The position numbers were made by a program, and so were the translations under genes. A DNA stretch of 31,305 nucleotides from Cochliopodium minus. Taxonomy: Eukaryota > Discosea > Himatismenida > Cochliopodiidae. Shown here piece after piece: positions 1 through 9,715 of this stretch (within the stretch, counting starts at the first letter, position 1; every line of letters starts with the position of its first letter). The DNA is taken from contig JAMYWO010000364.1 of NCBI GenBank assembly GCA_024220525.1, forward strand, positions 4,000 through 35,304, written 5' to 3'. Under the pieces are notes generated by a model. That model saw only the letters and a list, made by a program, of their open reading frames with translations. It did no database searches and was not told the DNA's origin.

Positions 1-105
1 GAAGGAAGTGTTGTAGAAGAAAGTATTGTAGAAGAAAGTGTTGTAGAAGGAAGTGTTGTAGAAGGAAGTGTTGTAGAAGGAAGTGTTGTTGAAGGAAACA
101 TTGTT
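1..105. repeat. 15-bp tandem repeat encoding PSTTL units
   Basis: Seven consecutive 15-base units of the form gaaggaagtgttgta start at 1, 16, 31, 46, 61, 76 and 91, with a few substitutions. They encode the Ser/Thr/Pro stalk of the minus-strand protein. The array continues past the window edge, so its length is unknown. In-frame minisatellites like this often vary in copy number between strains. Confidence 0.9.
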
Positions 106-1343
106 GAAAAAGGAAGTAAATTAATACATTGAGTAACATTTCCATTTTGTTGAGCAACACAAAAACCAATCAGAAAGTAATTGGAAAAAGAATTCAAAAG
201 ATAATAACAATTTTGGACATTTGAAAAGTTTATTGCAACAACTCCTCCAGAATAATATCCAGAAATAGAATTGTAGGAGCTATTACAATTTGATACCGTC
301 CCACTGTTAAGATTATTACCACATATTCCCCCAGAAAAGGAGTTTGAAGATGAATTAGGTGAAGAGATTGTGTTGTTGTAAGATGAACAACCGGATATCG
401 CCAAATTATTATTGTGAGCGGAGATACCTCCCGAAAAAGAAGTAGAGGAAATTGTGTTATTAATAGAGGTGCAATTAGTAATAGTAGAGTCAATGATATC
501 TCCTGAAATACCGCCTGAAAAAGGAGCAGTTATCGAGTTGTTGTAAGAGGAACAATTTGAGATTAAACCAGAATAATAATTATCTCCACAAACCCCACCA
601 GAAATTGAAGAAGAAACTACAATGTTATTGTAAGAGATACAACCAGATATAGTATTTGAGAAACTATTATCAGCTGAAATTCCTCCCGCATATGAATTAA
701 TAGAAGAGTCGGTTGAAGTAAGAGTATTGTTGTAAGAGATACAATTTAAATTTATCGAAAAGATATCATTTCGACCAGCTATGCCTCCCGAATATGTAAA
801 AGAAGCATTTGAAGATTTTATTATATTGTTATTAGATCTACAATTTGATATCGTACCATTATTAAAATACCCACATATACCCCCATTATATGAAAATGAA
901 GAAAAATTTGAAGAAATGGTGAATCGAGAATTAGAAACACTGCATCCATCTATTAAACATTTAATACAATATCCGAAAAATCCTCCTGCGTAACTTATAT
1001 TTGTTGATTGGATGGTCATATTGATGATATTCACGTTCGAAACTATACATCCATTTCCATATTCAAATAATCCCAAATAATCAGTTATTCCTTGAGTGAT
1101 TGCCAAATTGATTATATAGAAATTATTCCCTAGCAATGTACCTCTAAAATTGCCAGTTGTTTGATTGCCAATTGGAAAGAAATTAATTACATTTATGCAA
1201 TCTAGATTATTTGTTATATTATAAACGACACTCGCATTATTTAAAATTATATTTTGCAAATCAATGCAAGATGAAATCGATATTGTTTGGCAATTTATCA
1301 TTCCTATCCAGAGGAAAAATACAATTAAATAAAAATTTTTCAT
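1..1343 (-). CDS. Secreted GLUG-type repeat surface protein (3'-truncated by window edge)
   Basis: An uninterrupted frame runs from an ATG at 1343 to the left edge (447 codons, no stop reached), after an in-frame stop at 1370-1368. It opens with a likely signal peptide (MKNFYLIVFFLWIGMINC, cut near Cys18). The body holds about nine repeats of roughly 35-45 residues. Each has a Gly-Gly core such as YSGGIAG, FSGGISG or FSGGICG, followed by an Asn/Ser/Cys stretch of the type SNCSSYNN. This matches the GLUG motif, which in known proteins forms right-handed beta-helix-like surface proteins. Many N-x-S/T sites suggest heavy glycosylation. After the repeats comes a Thr/Ser/Pro stalk built of 5-residue PSTTL units. 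Any membrane or GPI anchor would lie outside the window. An adhesin or cell-coat role is inference. No introns seen. Confidence 0.82.
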   Translation of the reverse strand, partial: MKNFYLIVFFLWIGMINCQTISISSCIDLQNIILNNASVVYNITNNLDCINVINFFPIGNQTTGNFRGTLLGNNFYIINLAITQGITDYLGLFEYGNGCIVSNVNIINMTIQSTNISYAGGFFGYCIKCLIDGCSVSNSRFTISSNFSSFSYNGGICGYFNNGTISNCRSNNNIIKSSNASFTYSGGIAGRNDIFSINLNCISYNNTLTSTDSSINSYAGGISADNSFSNTISGCISYNNIVVSSSISGGVCGDNYYSGLISNCSSYNNSITAPFSGGISGDIIDSTITNCTSINNTISSTSFSGGISAHNNNLAISGCSSYNNTISSPNSSSNSFSGGICGNNLNSGTVSNCNSSYNSISGYYSGGVVAINFSNVQNCYYLLNSFSNYFLIGFCVAQQNGNVTQCINLLPFSTMFPSTTLPSTTLPSTTLPSTTLSSTILSSTTLP

Positions 1344-1945
1344 TTGAATTTTTATAATTTCTATTGTTCACACCCAAAGGAAATATAAAGCAAATCATTT
1401 CATCCCCTCTTTTTGTTGTGTATTTAGAATTTCTTTTTTTGCCTTTATCCACAGTTCTCACAGTTGAAATAAGATGTTTTCTAAATTGAGGGAGATTTTT
1501 TAATTTATTGTTTATATTTTCCGTTTATTTTTTGAATTCTTTTTATTTGAACTTTTTAGGATATAATTCATCGAAGCTTTGGATATTCTTCTTTTCATCC
1601 ATTTTATTGTGAAATTGGTATAAAAAAGGTAATTTGTTGAATTGAGCCAAAAATATATGAAATAAAAATAAAGAAAAAGCCTAATATAAAATCAAATTTA
1701 CTTTCTTTATTTGAAACAATTCAACAATAAATTCAAATCCTCCTAATTGAAAAAAACAAAAAAAAAATAAAAAAGATAGAAGGGATTTTAAATTTTATAA
1801 AAAGCAATCACATAACGGCAATATACAAAATATATAAAACAAAAGAAAATCTATACAAAATCCTTTTGAATAATTGTTTTTTTTTTCACATTGATTGGAA
1901 GATAAATTTAAAACAAACAAATTTGAAAAATAAAATAAAATAAAA
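1344..1945. other. Divergent intergenic region
   Basis: About 600 bases lie between the starts of two divergent genes (GLUG protein on -, kinase-like gene on +), so both promoters must be here. The sequence is AT-rich with A and T runs. I see no recognisable element and no convincing ORF. Confidence 0.6.
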
Positions 1946-4900
1946 ATGATGGAATCATCAAGTAAAATGGTTGGGAAGAGCAATGAGAAATTGATCATAA
2001 TACCAAAACTGAATTTTTCAAAGAGAAATAATTTGTTATACGAAACACCTGATAATTCTCTCGAATTGTGCATCGATTCACCCACAAACTGTTCCCCTAT
2101 CAAAATCTCACCTATACAACCAAATAAACATACAAATAGTCTTCATACACCTCCCTATAAAATGGATGGGATAAAGGATGATGAATTGGATAACATCAAT
2201 TTCGATATGGACATCAATCTGTTGCAAAGCACTCCTCCCGAAGACAAATTAATGGAAAAGGAATTTAAAAAGCCAAAGGGAATTTCTTTTGCGCCAATTC
2301 CTCTAAATAACAATCAAGGTATAAAATTTGAAACAAAAAAAAAATATTTTGATTATATACATTGATATAAAATCTTAATTCTAAATTATCCCAAAGTGTT
2401 CACCCATTTATACATATAACAGAAAAAAGAAAGGGGATGTATTTTTTTAATTTATTATCATTTTGCTGAAAAAAATTAAAATTTGCCTTTAAAACAAAGT
2501 ATTATGTCAAAAAAAATTATTAAGAAAATATATTGCCTCAATATCTCCAAATTTAATCATCACCAAATAAACAAATTATTAAATAAAGAGCGAAAGATTT
2601 CTTCAAAAAAAAAAAAAAATTTTATCTCAACAATAATATGAAATATAAAAAGCAATATTTAAATATATGTTCCATTTGATCATATAATAGGTTGATATTA
2701 ATTAATCTAACAAATAATGTGGATACCATTGATCATTAATGTTGAGATATAAAATTGATTCAAATTATATTTCTCAAATATAATTCTCAAGAAGATTCAA
2801 TTCACAATATATCTTTTCTCATCAATCTAAATTCAATTTTCTCTTTAGATAATAATAATCATAAAAATAACGATGAACTTGTCACAAGAAAATTATCATT
2901 GGGTGAGGATTTCCTCAATGGCAATGGAAGATCTCTTCATACCAGCTCTCCCAGAGATAGGAAAAACTCGCCAGGTGATAGATGGAGCAATCTCAAGAAA
3001 AATTCGATCAAGCAAATCACCATCTTCCTCAAAGATATGGAGGATATGAAGAGAGGAAAGAATGATAGCAATGGTAAAAAAAATAAATCAAAAAAAAAAG
3101 AAAGATCAATCAATATCATCATTATAAAAAAACAAATGGATGATTATACATATCAATATATATCTTTGATATGAATTTATTAATTTGATTTAATATCGAT
3201 TTGGTATATTTAATTCATATTGATGCATTTCATACTTACAAAAAAAAAAAATATATATAAAATAAGATAATAATTTTCAAAAAGATAGAAATATAAATCA
3301 TATAATGTTCACCTTTGAAATCTTAAATTTTGTTTGCGTGGTTTTATTTCATTAAAGAGATGTTCAAAATATAATTGTTAAGTACTGATTCTATATTTAA
3401 AGAGAAAAATAAAATAAAATTAAAGATGATCTTATTCAAATGTATTAAAGTTGATTTTAATAAATAATTTCTTTCGATAATTTTTCTTTTTTTTTATTTT
3501 ATTTTTCTAATTTTTATTCCAATTAAAAGAGGACATAACACCCCTCAATATCAATGAAGAATTGTACAAACAAATACAGAACTGGGCATTATATTTTTTG
3601 ACCAAGGGAGACGCTCACGAGCCTCTTCGGAAAATCGACGAGATGGAGACTCACCATCTCACAAAAGATGAGAAAGTTTTAGTCATGAAACTCAAACTCA
3701 TCATCTCTTCAATTACCAGATTAGACGAATACAATGTAATTATTTATTTTAATTTTAGAATAAATTGGAATTTGAATTTTATTTTATTTTTTAATTTATT
3801 TTAAATTTCATTTATTTTTTAAAATTTTTAAATTTTATTATTTAGTTTAATTTTTAAAAAAAACATTTTTTTGATTATTATTTTTTTTTTAAATCATTTT
3901 TTAAATATCTAGAACATGATCAAAGAATGCCAAAAGAACAACGAAGATGCATACGAACTTGTCTCATCAAACCTTCCCCAAAGAAAAAACTCCGACGTAC
4001 CTTCCCCCACAAGCTCCCCCAGAATGATCTCCCCAAGACTTTCTCTCAAGTACAAAAGCATCAACATGCTTCCTTTCAGTCAAAGTCTGGATCAAAAATC
4101 TTTTCTGCTTTCCCTCAAAGAGTTTAAAGAAAAAAATAAAGAAGTAAAACGTTTTTATTTTAAAAATTTTCTTTCAAAACATTTTTGTTTGAATGAAGTT
4201 ATCAACAATTTTTTTTATTTTATTTTTTTATTTTTTTTGAATAAAGTTATCAACAATTTTTTTAAATTAATTTTTTGATTTTTTTTTCGAATTAATTTAT
4301 TCACAATTTTGTATATTTTACCATTTTAAAACTTTATATATTAATTTTTTTTTTAATAATAATTAATTATTTTTTTATTTATTAATTTTTTCCTAAAAAG
4401 CAGAACGAAGAGAAAAATTCAGATGATACAGTCACACTTTGCAGAACTTGTGAGACCTTCATCGAAAACAACATCTTCAAGGAACATACTAAAGTCTGTT
4501 CAGTTAAGAGCCAATACGATCTAAAAAGTCTCCGTGTTGATGAAGAAATTAAAAAAATCAGAACGTTTAAAATTTTTTTATTTTTTTTTTTTATTTTTTT
4601 TTTTATTTTTTTTTGAATTTTAATTTTTTTTTTTTAAATTTTTTTAATTTATTTTTTGTTTGAACTTTTTTCAAAAATTTTTTTTGTTAGTGAATTGAGT
4701 AAGTTCAAATTTGAGGAACTTTCTAGACAGAACATCTTCAGGCAAATTTTGAGCGACATCAATGCAGTTACTTTAATAAAGTAAAAATAATTATTTTTAA
4801 CTTTTAATTTTATTTGAAATTTGAAATTTTTTATTTGAAATTTAATTTTTTATATTTTTCAATTTTCTTTTATAAACTTATTATTTTTATTTTTATTATT

Positions 4901-5077
4901 TTTTAATTTATTTGATTTATTTAAAAAGTGCTGGTTTGGATGCTCCATCTAATTGCAATGTCGCCATACAAAAGATAACTTCCAACGTGAGATCGCTCAA
5001 ATCTGTTCCCCAAGAAATGATCCAATACATCAACCAAATCACATCTCTAGTAAAACATTCTATTTCAATTTTTTTTG

Positions 5078-5133
<56 letters not shown>

Positions 5134-5154
5134 ATTTTTTATTTTTTATTTTTT
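1946..5154 (+). CDS. MAST/IRE-like AGC kinase, N-terminal part (cut by assembly gap)
   Basis: Exons with matching phases: 1946-2318, 2849-3073, 3530-3735, 3913-4143, 4401-4564, 4691-4780 and 4929-5049. The last donor (5050) leads into a poly-T intron that ends at the N at 5155, so the 3' part is missing. About 470 residues are present: a low-complexity N-terminus with SPR/SP motifs (likely phosphosites), a helical segment near residues 205-300, then a C-x2-C-x11-H-x3-C zinc finger at C359, C362, H374 and C378. The finger and what follows it resemble the C2HC finger in front of the kinase domain of plant IRE and related MAST-like AGC kinases. The catalytic domain itself is not visible, so the family call rests mainly on the finger. 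The donor at 4565 (GTTTAA) is weak but fits the phase. Introns 1 and 2 are long (530 and 456 bp). The ATG at 1946 is followed directly by a second one. Confidence 0.5.
4191..4264. repeat. Short tandem duplication inside an intron
   Basis: The segment gaatgaagttatcaacaatt at 4191 recurs at 4239 with one change and a T-run after each copy (period 48 bases). It lies in the intron 4144-4400 of the kinase-like gene. It looks like a local duplication without known function. Confidence 0.6.
5080..5154. repeat. Low-complexity (ATTTTTT)n tract at a contig end
   Basis: Nearly perfect repetition of atttttt/attttt units fills the last 75 bases before the N at 5155. It lies within the intron starting at 5050. 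Such tracts are common in introns here, for example 22620-22745 and 28746-28860. This one probably contributed to the assembly break. Confidence 0.85.
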
Positions 5155-5155
5155 N
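5155..5155. other. Assembly gap (single N)
   Basis: One ambiguous base separates an intron poly-T tract from the last 22 codons of a beta-trefoil gene. The kinase-like gene stops here without its kinase domain, and the trefoil gene to the right has no start. A single N therefore stands for missing sequence of unknown length and not for a miscalled base. Confidence 0.85.
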
Positions 5156-5224
5156 GCTGATCCTAATACTTCTGTAAATCTTGCACAATCACCAAAAGAA
5201 TGGGAACAATGGACTGCAAACTAA
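5156..5224 (+). CDS. C-terminal tail of a six-repeat beta-trefoil (hisactophilin-like) protein
   Basis: Twenty-two codons and a TAA encode the end of the last repeat (key residues KEWEQWTAN, then stop). The DNA is identical to the end of the gene at 30563-31297. The rest of the gene is missing because of the N at 5155. It may be the tail of a separate copy, or the real continuation of that gene misplaced by the scaffolder. It is not evidence for a separate functional gene. Confidence 0.8.
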   Translation, partial: ADPNTSVNLAQSPKEWEQWTAN

Positions 5225-5232
5225 TCAATTCC
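5156..5232 (+). repeat. 77-bp sequence identical to the window end (copy 1)
   Basis: All 77 bases directly after the N match 31229-31305 exactly, and the match starts at the first base after the gap. See the partner entry and the finding on k-mer overlap. Confidence 0.95.
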
Positions 5233-5386
5233 CAATTTATTTTAATTTCTTTTCATTGAAAATAATATTAAAATTTTGAAAACTAATTTTAAAAGTTTTT
5301 TTCATTCATTATTTTTTTTTGATTAATGAAAATTTAAAAAATTGATTATAATTAACAATAAAAACAAAATATAATAATTTTAAAAT

Positions 5387-5472
5387 AAACGACACCGTAG
5401 CTTCGTGTTTAGTCTCCCACCATACTTAAACAGCTTGACTTTGCATAAATTCATCATGATTTGATCGTTAAT
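5387..5472 (-). pseudogene. 5S rRNA relic with internal deletion
   Basis: Read on the minus strand, about 86 bases follow the 5S rRNA plan. A 5' end with AACGATCAAATCATGATGAA resembles helix I, loop A and helix II. An AAGTCAAGC block matches box A of the internal promoter. The sequence TATGGTGGGAGACT resembles the conserved TGGGTGACC region of helix IV/V, and the end GGTGTCGTT can pair with the 5' AACGA. About 30 bases of the helix III region and the 3' strand of helix II are absent, so this is not a normal 120-base 5S. A 5S-derived short element is the alternative. The next gene on the plus strand, a beta-trefoil gene, starts about 330 bp away. Confidence 0.68.
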
Positions 5473-5806
5473 AACAACTTTTTATAAAAATAGCTCCACA
5501 AAACTATATAATAAAATAACTAACATGAGTTTAAATTCATCATTTGAAGGTTTAGTTGACGTTTTACATATTTGAAAGATCATGAAACTAATCAATCAAT
5601 TATTTTATTTATAGGCAAATTCTATTCATAATTTAAATTTAAATTTAATTAATAAATATTTGGATGAAATTTTTTTTGTTTGAGAATAAAGTTAGGTTTC
5701 ATCCAAAACAAAATAATAATAAATAATAAATTAAAAAAATTTTAAAATTTAAAAAAAAAAAAAAAACTTAACAAAACACTAAATAGTTATATCTTACCAA
5801 AGAAAA
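5473..5806. other. Intergenic region upstream of a beta-trefoil gene
   Basis: About 330 AT-rich bases lie between the 5S relic and the next start codon, with long A/T runs near 5640-5770. They presumably hold the promoter. I recognise no motif and no gene. Confidence 0.5.
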
Positions 5807-6544
5807 ATGTCACATATTGTCAATGGATTAAAAATTTCATTCAAAACTCATCATGGAACCTATCTCAGAGCAAACCAAAACAACACAGTGGATCAATCTC
5901 CACATTCAAAAGAGTGGGAGCAATGGACAGTTGAACAAAAAGGGAATCAAATCTGTCTGAAATCTCATCACGGCACTTATCTTAGAGCAAACAAAAATAA
6001 TACAGTGGATCAAGCACCACATTCAAAAGAATGGGAGCAATGGACAGTTGAACAAAAAGGGAATCAGATCTCATTGAAATCTCATCACGGCACTTATCTT
6101 AGAGCTGATAAAAATGGATCTTTTGATTTGGCACCACATTCTAAGGAATGGGAGACATATAATGTGGAAATACATGGGAATCATCTTGGCAATAGAGGCA
6201 TCATCAAATTAAAATCACATCATGGGAACTTCCTCCGTGCAAATCAAAACAACACTATTGATTTGGCACCACATTCAAAAGAATGGGAGCAATGGACCGT
6301 TGAATATGTCAGTGGTAATAAAATCTCTTTGAAATCACATCATGGAACCTATCTCAGAGCAAACCAAAACAATACAGTGGATCAATCTCCACATTCAAAA
6401 GAATGGGAGAATTGGAATGTTGAATATCATAATGGATCCATCGTTCTCAAATCTCATCATGGTACTTATCTTAGAGCCGATAAAAATGGATCTGTTGATT
6501 TGGCTCCACATGCAAAAGAATGGGAACATTGGTCCTTTAATTGA
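5807..6544 (+). CDS. Six-repeat beta-trefoil (hisactophilin/fascin-like) protein
   Basis: Intact single-exon gene of 245 residues. It consists of six repeats of about 40 residues, each with a core close to LKSHHGTYLRA, then N/D-rich and V-D-x-A/S-P-H blocks, then KEWEQWTVE. Hisactophilin and fascin build one beta-trefoil from three such repeats, so six repeats imply two trefoils. A longer linker (HGNHLGNRG) between repeats 3 and 4 fits this. Hisactophilin is a His-rich actin- and membrane-binding protein that senses pH, and the SHH motif in each repeat here is suggestive. Actin binding is inference. There is no signal peptide, so it is probably cytosolic. The start sits in A-rich context (agaaaaatg). 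It is paralogous to the genes at 6692 and 30563. Confidence 0.85.
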   Translation: MSHIVNGLKISFKTHHGTYLRANQNNTVDQSPHSKEWEQWTVEQKGNQICLKSHHGTYLRANKNNTVDQAPHSKEWEQWTVEQKGNQISLKSHHGTYLRADKNGSFDLAPHSKEWETYNVEIHGNHLGNRGIIKLKSHHGNFLRANQNNTIDLAPHSKEWEQWTVEYVSGNKISLKSHHGTYLRANQNNTVDQSPHSKEWENWNVEYHNGSIVLKSHHGTYLRADKNGSVDLAPHAKEWEHWSFN

Positions 6545-6691
6545 TGAGAAAACCATATTTATTTAGAATAAAAAAAAAAGGATTAAATTGTTTAAAAAAA
6601 TAGTTTGATTTGGGAATTAAAAAAGCCAACTTTATATTTAAAATTAAAATTCAAAATGCCAAAAATATTTACAAAAAAAAAAATTTAAAAA

Positions 6692-7974
6692 ATGACCAAT
6701 ATACAAGAAAAAATCAAAGATGGTGGAACCATTTCATTAAAATCACAAAATGGAGGTTACCTTTGTGCGAGTAACATAAACAAAGTAAGTATATCAACAA
6801 GATGTAATGAACAGGATCATTGGAAAGTAGAACAAGTAGGTGCATGTTCTTTTGCTTTTAAATCTATTCATGAAAAGTATTTGAGAGCTAATTGTAATGG
6901 TTCTGTTGATCTTTCTTTTGATCGGAGAGAACATGAAATTTGGATTGCAGAACAAAAGGGATCTGCTTTTTTTGCTTTCAAGTCTTGTTTTGGAAACTAT
7001 TTAAGATCAAACGATAATGGTGTTGTTGATCTCTTTTTACTTTGTCACACCAGGTATAAATTAATTCGATCATTATTTATTTATGAATTTATCTTTTTGA
7101 ATAACAATTATAAATCCTCAATTTTTGAGTATACTTTTTCCAAATTCACTTTTAATAAAATCTTTTTATTTCACTTAAAATTAAATTGTGAAGATTAAAA
7201 TTGTATTATTTATACTTAATTTCGTTGCATTTTACCTTTTTCATCAATATTTTAACTTAAATTTGAAGTGAATTGTGGTTGATTGAAGAAATTTCAGTGA
7301 ATTCAAGACATAATGAATATTATTCTTTCAATACACCTCATGATGAGCCATACATTCCTCTCTATCCAAGAGAATACCTAACACCCAACTATAATTGCGA
7401 TTATATTCAGTATCAACCAGTCAAAGCATTATCTTCATTACCACAATATCAAAATAAACCTCCCCAAAATGAGTATCAATCACCCACACGACCAACATCA
7501 TATGAATTACATCCACAAGGTAAAAAAAAAATGATTGTTTGAAAAAAATTTTGGCGCCAAAAAATTCATTTTTTTTTGAATTTAGTAAATCCAAACCTTT
7601 ACCTTCATAATGGAAGAATCGTTTCTCTTAAATCATTTCATGGAACATATTTGTCTGGAGATCAAAATATGACAGCTAATCTTTCGACATTCATTGGGGA
7701 ATGGGAGAAATGGAAAATAGAAACTCATCAAAACATTGATAACAAAACCAACATTTCTTTCAAATCTGTTCATGGGACTTATTTGAGAGCAGAATCAAGC
7801 AAAAAATTAATGTTGAGTTATGTTTGTGGTGAATTAGAAAGATTCTCCCCTGAATTTCACGATGGATATTTCAATTTCAAATCTTTTCATGGTACCTATT
7901 TAAGAGCTGAGACAGATTGTAAAGTCTCACTTGGTAAACATGCAAATCATTTTGAGCAGTGGATAATTAATTGA
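6692..7974 (+). CDS. Two-trefoil hisactophilin-like protein with proline-rich linker
   Basis: Exons 6692-7053, 7269-7519 and 7586-7974 join in phase to give 333 residues. The first exon holds two and a half diverged repeats (cores LKSQNGGYLCA, FKSIHEKYLRA, FKSCFGNYLRS). Splicing to exon 2 completes the third repeat: HTS-ELWLIEE parallels the REHEIWIAEQ end of the previous one. A linker of about 70 residues rich in Pro, Tyr and Gln follows, and then three more repeats (LKSFHGTYLSG, FKSVHGTYLRA, FKSFHGTYLRA). The result is trefoil, linker, trefoil. It is more diverged than the six-repeat paralogs next to it, and the His pair is mostly lost. The donor at 7054 (GTATAA) and the acceptor at 7268 (GAAG) are usual for this genome. 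Function is not shown; actin bundling is a family-based guess. Confidence 0.75.
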
Positions 7975-8436
7975 TAAATGCAAGTGAGGTTTTAGTCATT
8001 TGTTCTTATTTTTTTGATTGTGACAAATTAAATTGTAAATTTGGTTTCAAAATTTCTGAAATTGAAAAAATATTTAGTAATTTAGTATTAATGTTTGTTA
8101 TTTCAAATTTAAAGTCCATTTTCATTTATCAAAAAAATTTATGATCATCAAATTTTTGTCTAAATTTCTCCTTTATGATCTTATTATGATTTTTAGAAAT
8201 AAAATAGTTCTTATGAAATCCTCAAAAATTAAAAATGAAGAATTTGTGGAGTCAAATTAAATTTATATACCTTTTTTATAAAATCAAGACATCGCTTTCT
8301 TCCAAGATAAAAGCCTAAAATACGATTTTATTTTTTTTTCCAACGATCATATGAAATAAAATAAAAAAATAAAAAAAAAAAATCAAAATTCTATTTATTA
8401 CGAATTTTATCAACACCTAATCAATCATATAATTAA
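7975..8436. other. Intergenic region
   Basis: About 460 bases between two plus-strand genes. AT-rich, no ORF or RNA gene recognised. Confidence 0.5.
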
Positions 8437-9378
8437 ATGAAAATACAAAATACCAATGATAAAGTAATGGGAAGTATTATTATGGATAATGAAAAGATCG
8501 AAGACTTTAAGAGAAATAATTTGCTGGATATTTCACACATCCATCTCAATACAAAAGAGGATAATAATATTTTTGGTGAAGAAGAGACTCCGAACCAAAA
8601 TATAGGATTAAACTACTTTAGTAACATCTGCCATTCAACAACAGAAAATATAAGATCAATCTATTATTCTTATATGAAAAAACTTCCACAAAAATTTCCT
8701 GAAGTGACATATCAAGGTAAATAAATACTCACTTTTGATATAAATTCATCAAATAATCTTTTACAAGTCAACATTGATTTTGTTCAATATATATAATTCA
8801 AAAAGTGTTAAGACCAATTATTTTTTTTTACAATAAATTCATACCATAAACTTAATCATTACCTTTCTCCTTAATTATCAATTTAATTATTGAGGGTATA
8901 TAAATAAATTAATTCCTTAAACACAAAAGTCTGAAAAATAAAAAATATTTATTCAACTAAAATTAAATTAACTTTAAAAATAATAATAAATAATTAACTA
9001 AATTTCATAAGAAGATCTCCTTCTTTACAATTCATTTAACCAAAAAAAAAAAAGATTAAAATTCAAATAACTAATTCCTCCTTTTTTCTAGAATTCTCCG
9101 TGATAAAGCCGGGCTGGCTGTATAATCAAAAAAGAAACCTAAGAGTGACTGATGAGTTTCTGTTCAGATTGATTCCCGAATCCTCATTGATCAGATCAAT
9201 GAGACCCATCAAGGAGATAGAGAAGATCATCATCAGATCCAAGATCTTGTTTGAGATCCATTGGTCTGAGAAGGATCTCAAGAAGGACATTGATATCTAC
9301 GAGATTGGAAACATGGATTCCTTTTTCAAGGCTATCAGCAAGTACAATCATATCTTGATTGTTGACGAAAAAAAATGA
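8437..9378 (+). CDS. Small protein with possible PH/myosin-TH1-like domain
   Basis: Two exons, 8437-8716 and 9092-9378, join in phase (G plus AA gives Glu94) for 188 residues. The first exon is acidic and polar with no recognised domain. The second encodes a compact segment: the stretch RNLRVTDEFLFRL, basic strands (IKEIEKIIIRS), and a final helix (MDSFFKAISKY). The pattern 'R-x-L-x-V-T-D-x-x-L-F-R-L' followed by strands and a C-terminal helix resembles the TH1 domain of class I myosins and PH-like folds, which bind acidic phospholipids. This is a weak match by eye, so treat it as an unidentified protein with a possible membrane-binding domain. The exons differ in composition: exon 2 is richer in GC. 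The single intron is 375 bp and otherwise featureless. Confidence 0.6.
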
Positions 9379-9715
9379 GAGGAGATTTTTTTTTATATAA
9401 AAAAATGAATTATGATTTTTTTTTTTTCCTCTCTTTTCAACTTTTGTATAAAAAAAATTAATTTGTTTTTTCATAAATTGTAATTAAATTTTGTAAAAAA
9501 AAAAAGAAAAAAAAGAGTTTGGATTTGGTATTGATTGTAATGAAAAGAAAAATTTTATCAAACAAAGAAAAACAAAAAGAAACACAAAGATAGAGAAGAT
9601 AAAAATATAAATAATTTTATCTAAATAAATTATTCAAAAATACAACAAGAAAAATAATTAAAAAAAAACCAACAAAAAGCAACCACCAACAGAGAAAAAT
9701 GATCCTTTTTTATAT
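9379..9715. other. Convergent intergenic region
   Basis: About 340 bases between the 3' ends of two convergent genes. It is made of T runs on the left and A runs on the right, as expected for two 3' untranslated ends. No gene seen. Confidence 0.5.

Noticed and set aside
781-993. Plus-strand 70-residue frame
   Set aside because: Antisense to the GLUG repeat protein, which has a signal peptide and a continuous 447-codon frame.
5080-5154. T-rich tandem tract as a possible telomere or transposon end
   Set aside because: The same tract type fills many introns in the window, it lacks a G-rich telomere unit, and there are no target-site duplications. Low-complexity intron sequence at an assembly break is enough.
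5387-5472. 5S-like sequence as a SINE
   Set aside because: No poly-A tail, no body beyond 5S and no target-site duplication are visible, so I call it a relic and keep the element idea only as an alternative.
6692-7198. Stand-alone 168-residue trefoil gene
   Set aside because: The frame after 7053 is low-complexity intron sequence. Splicing to 7269 completes the third repeat and keeps the phase.
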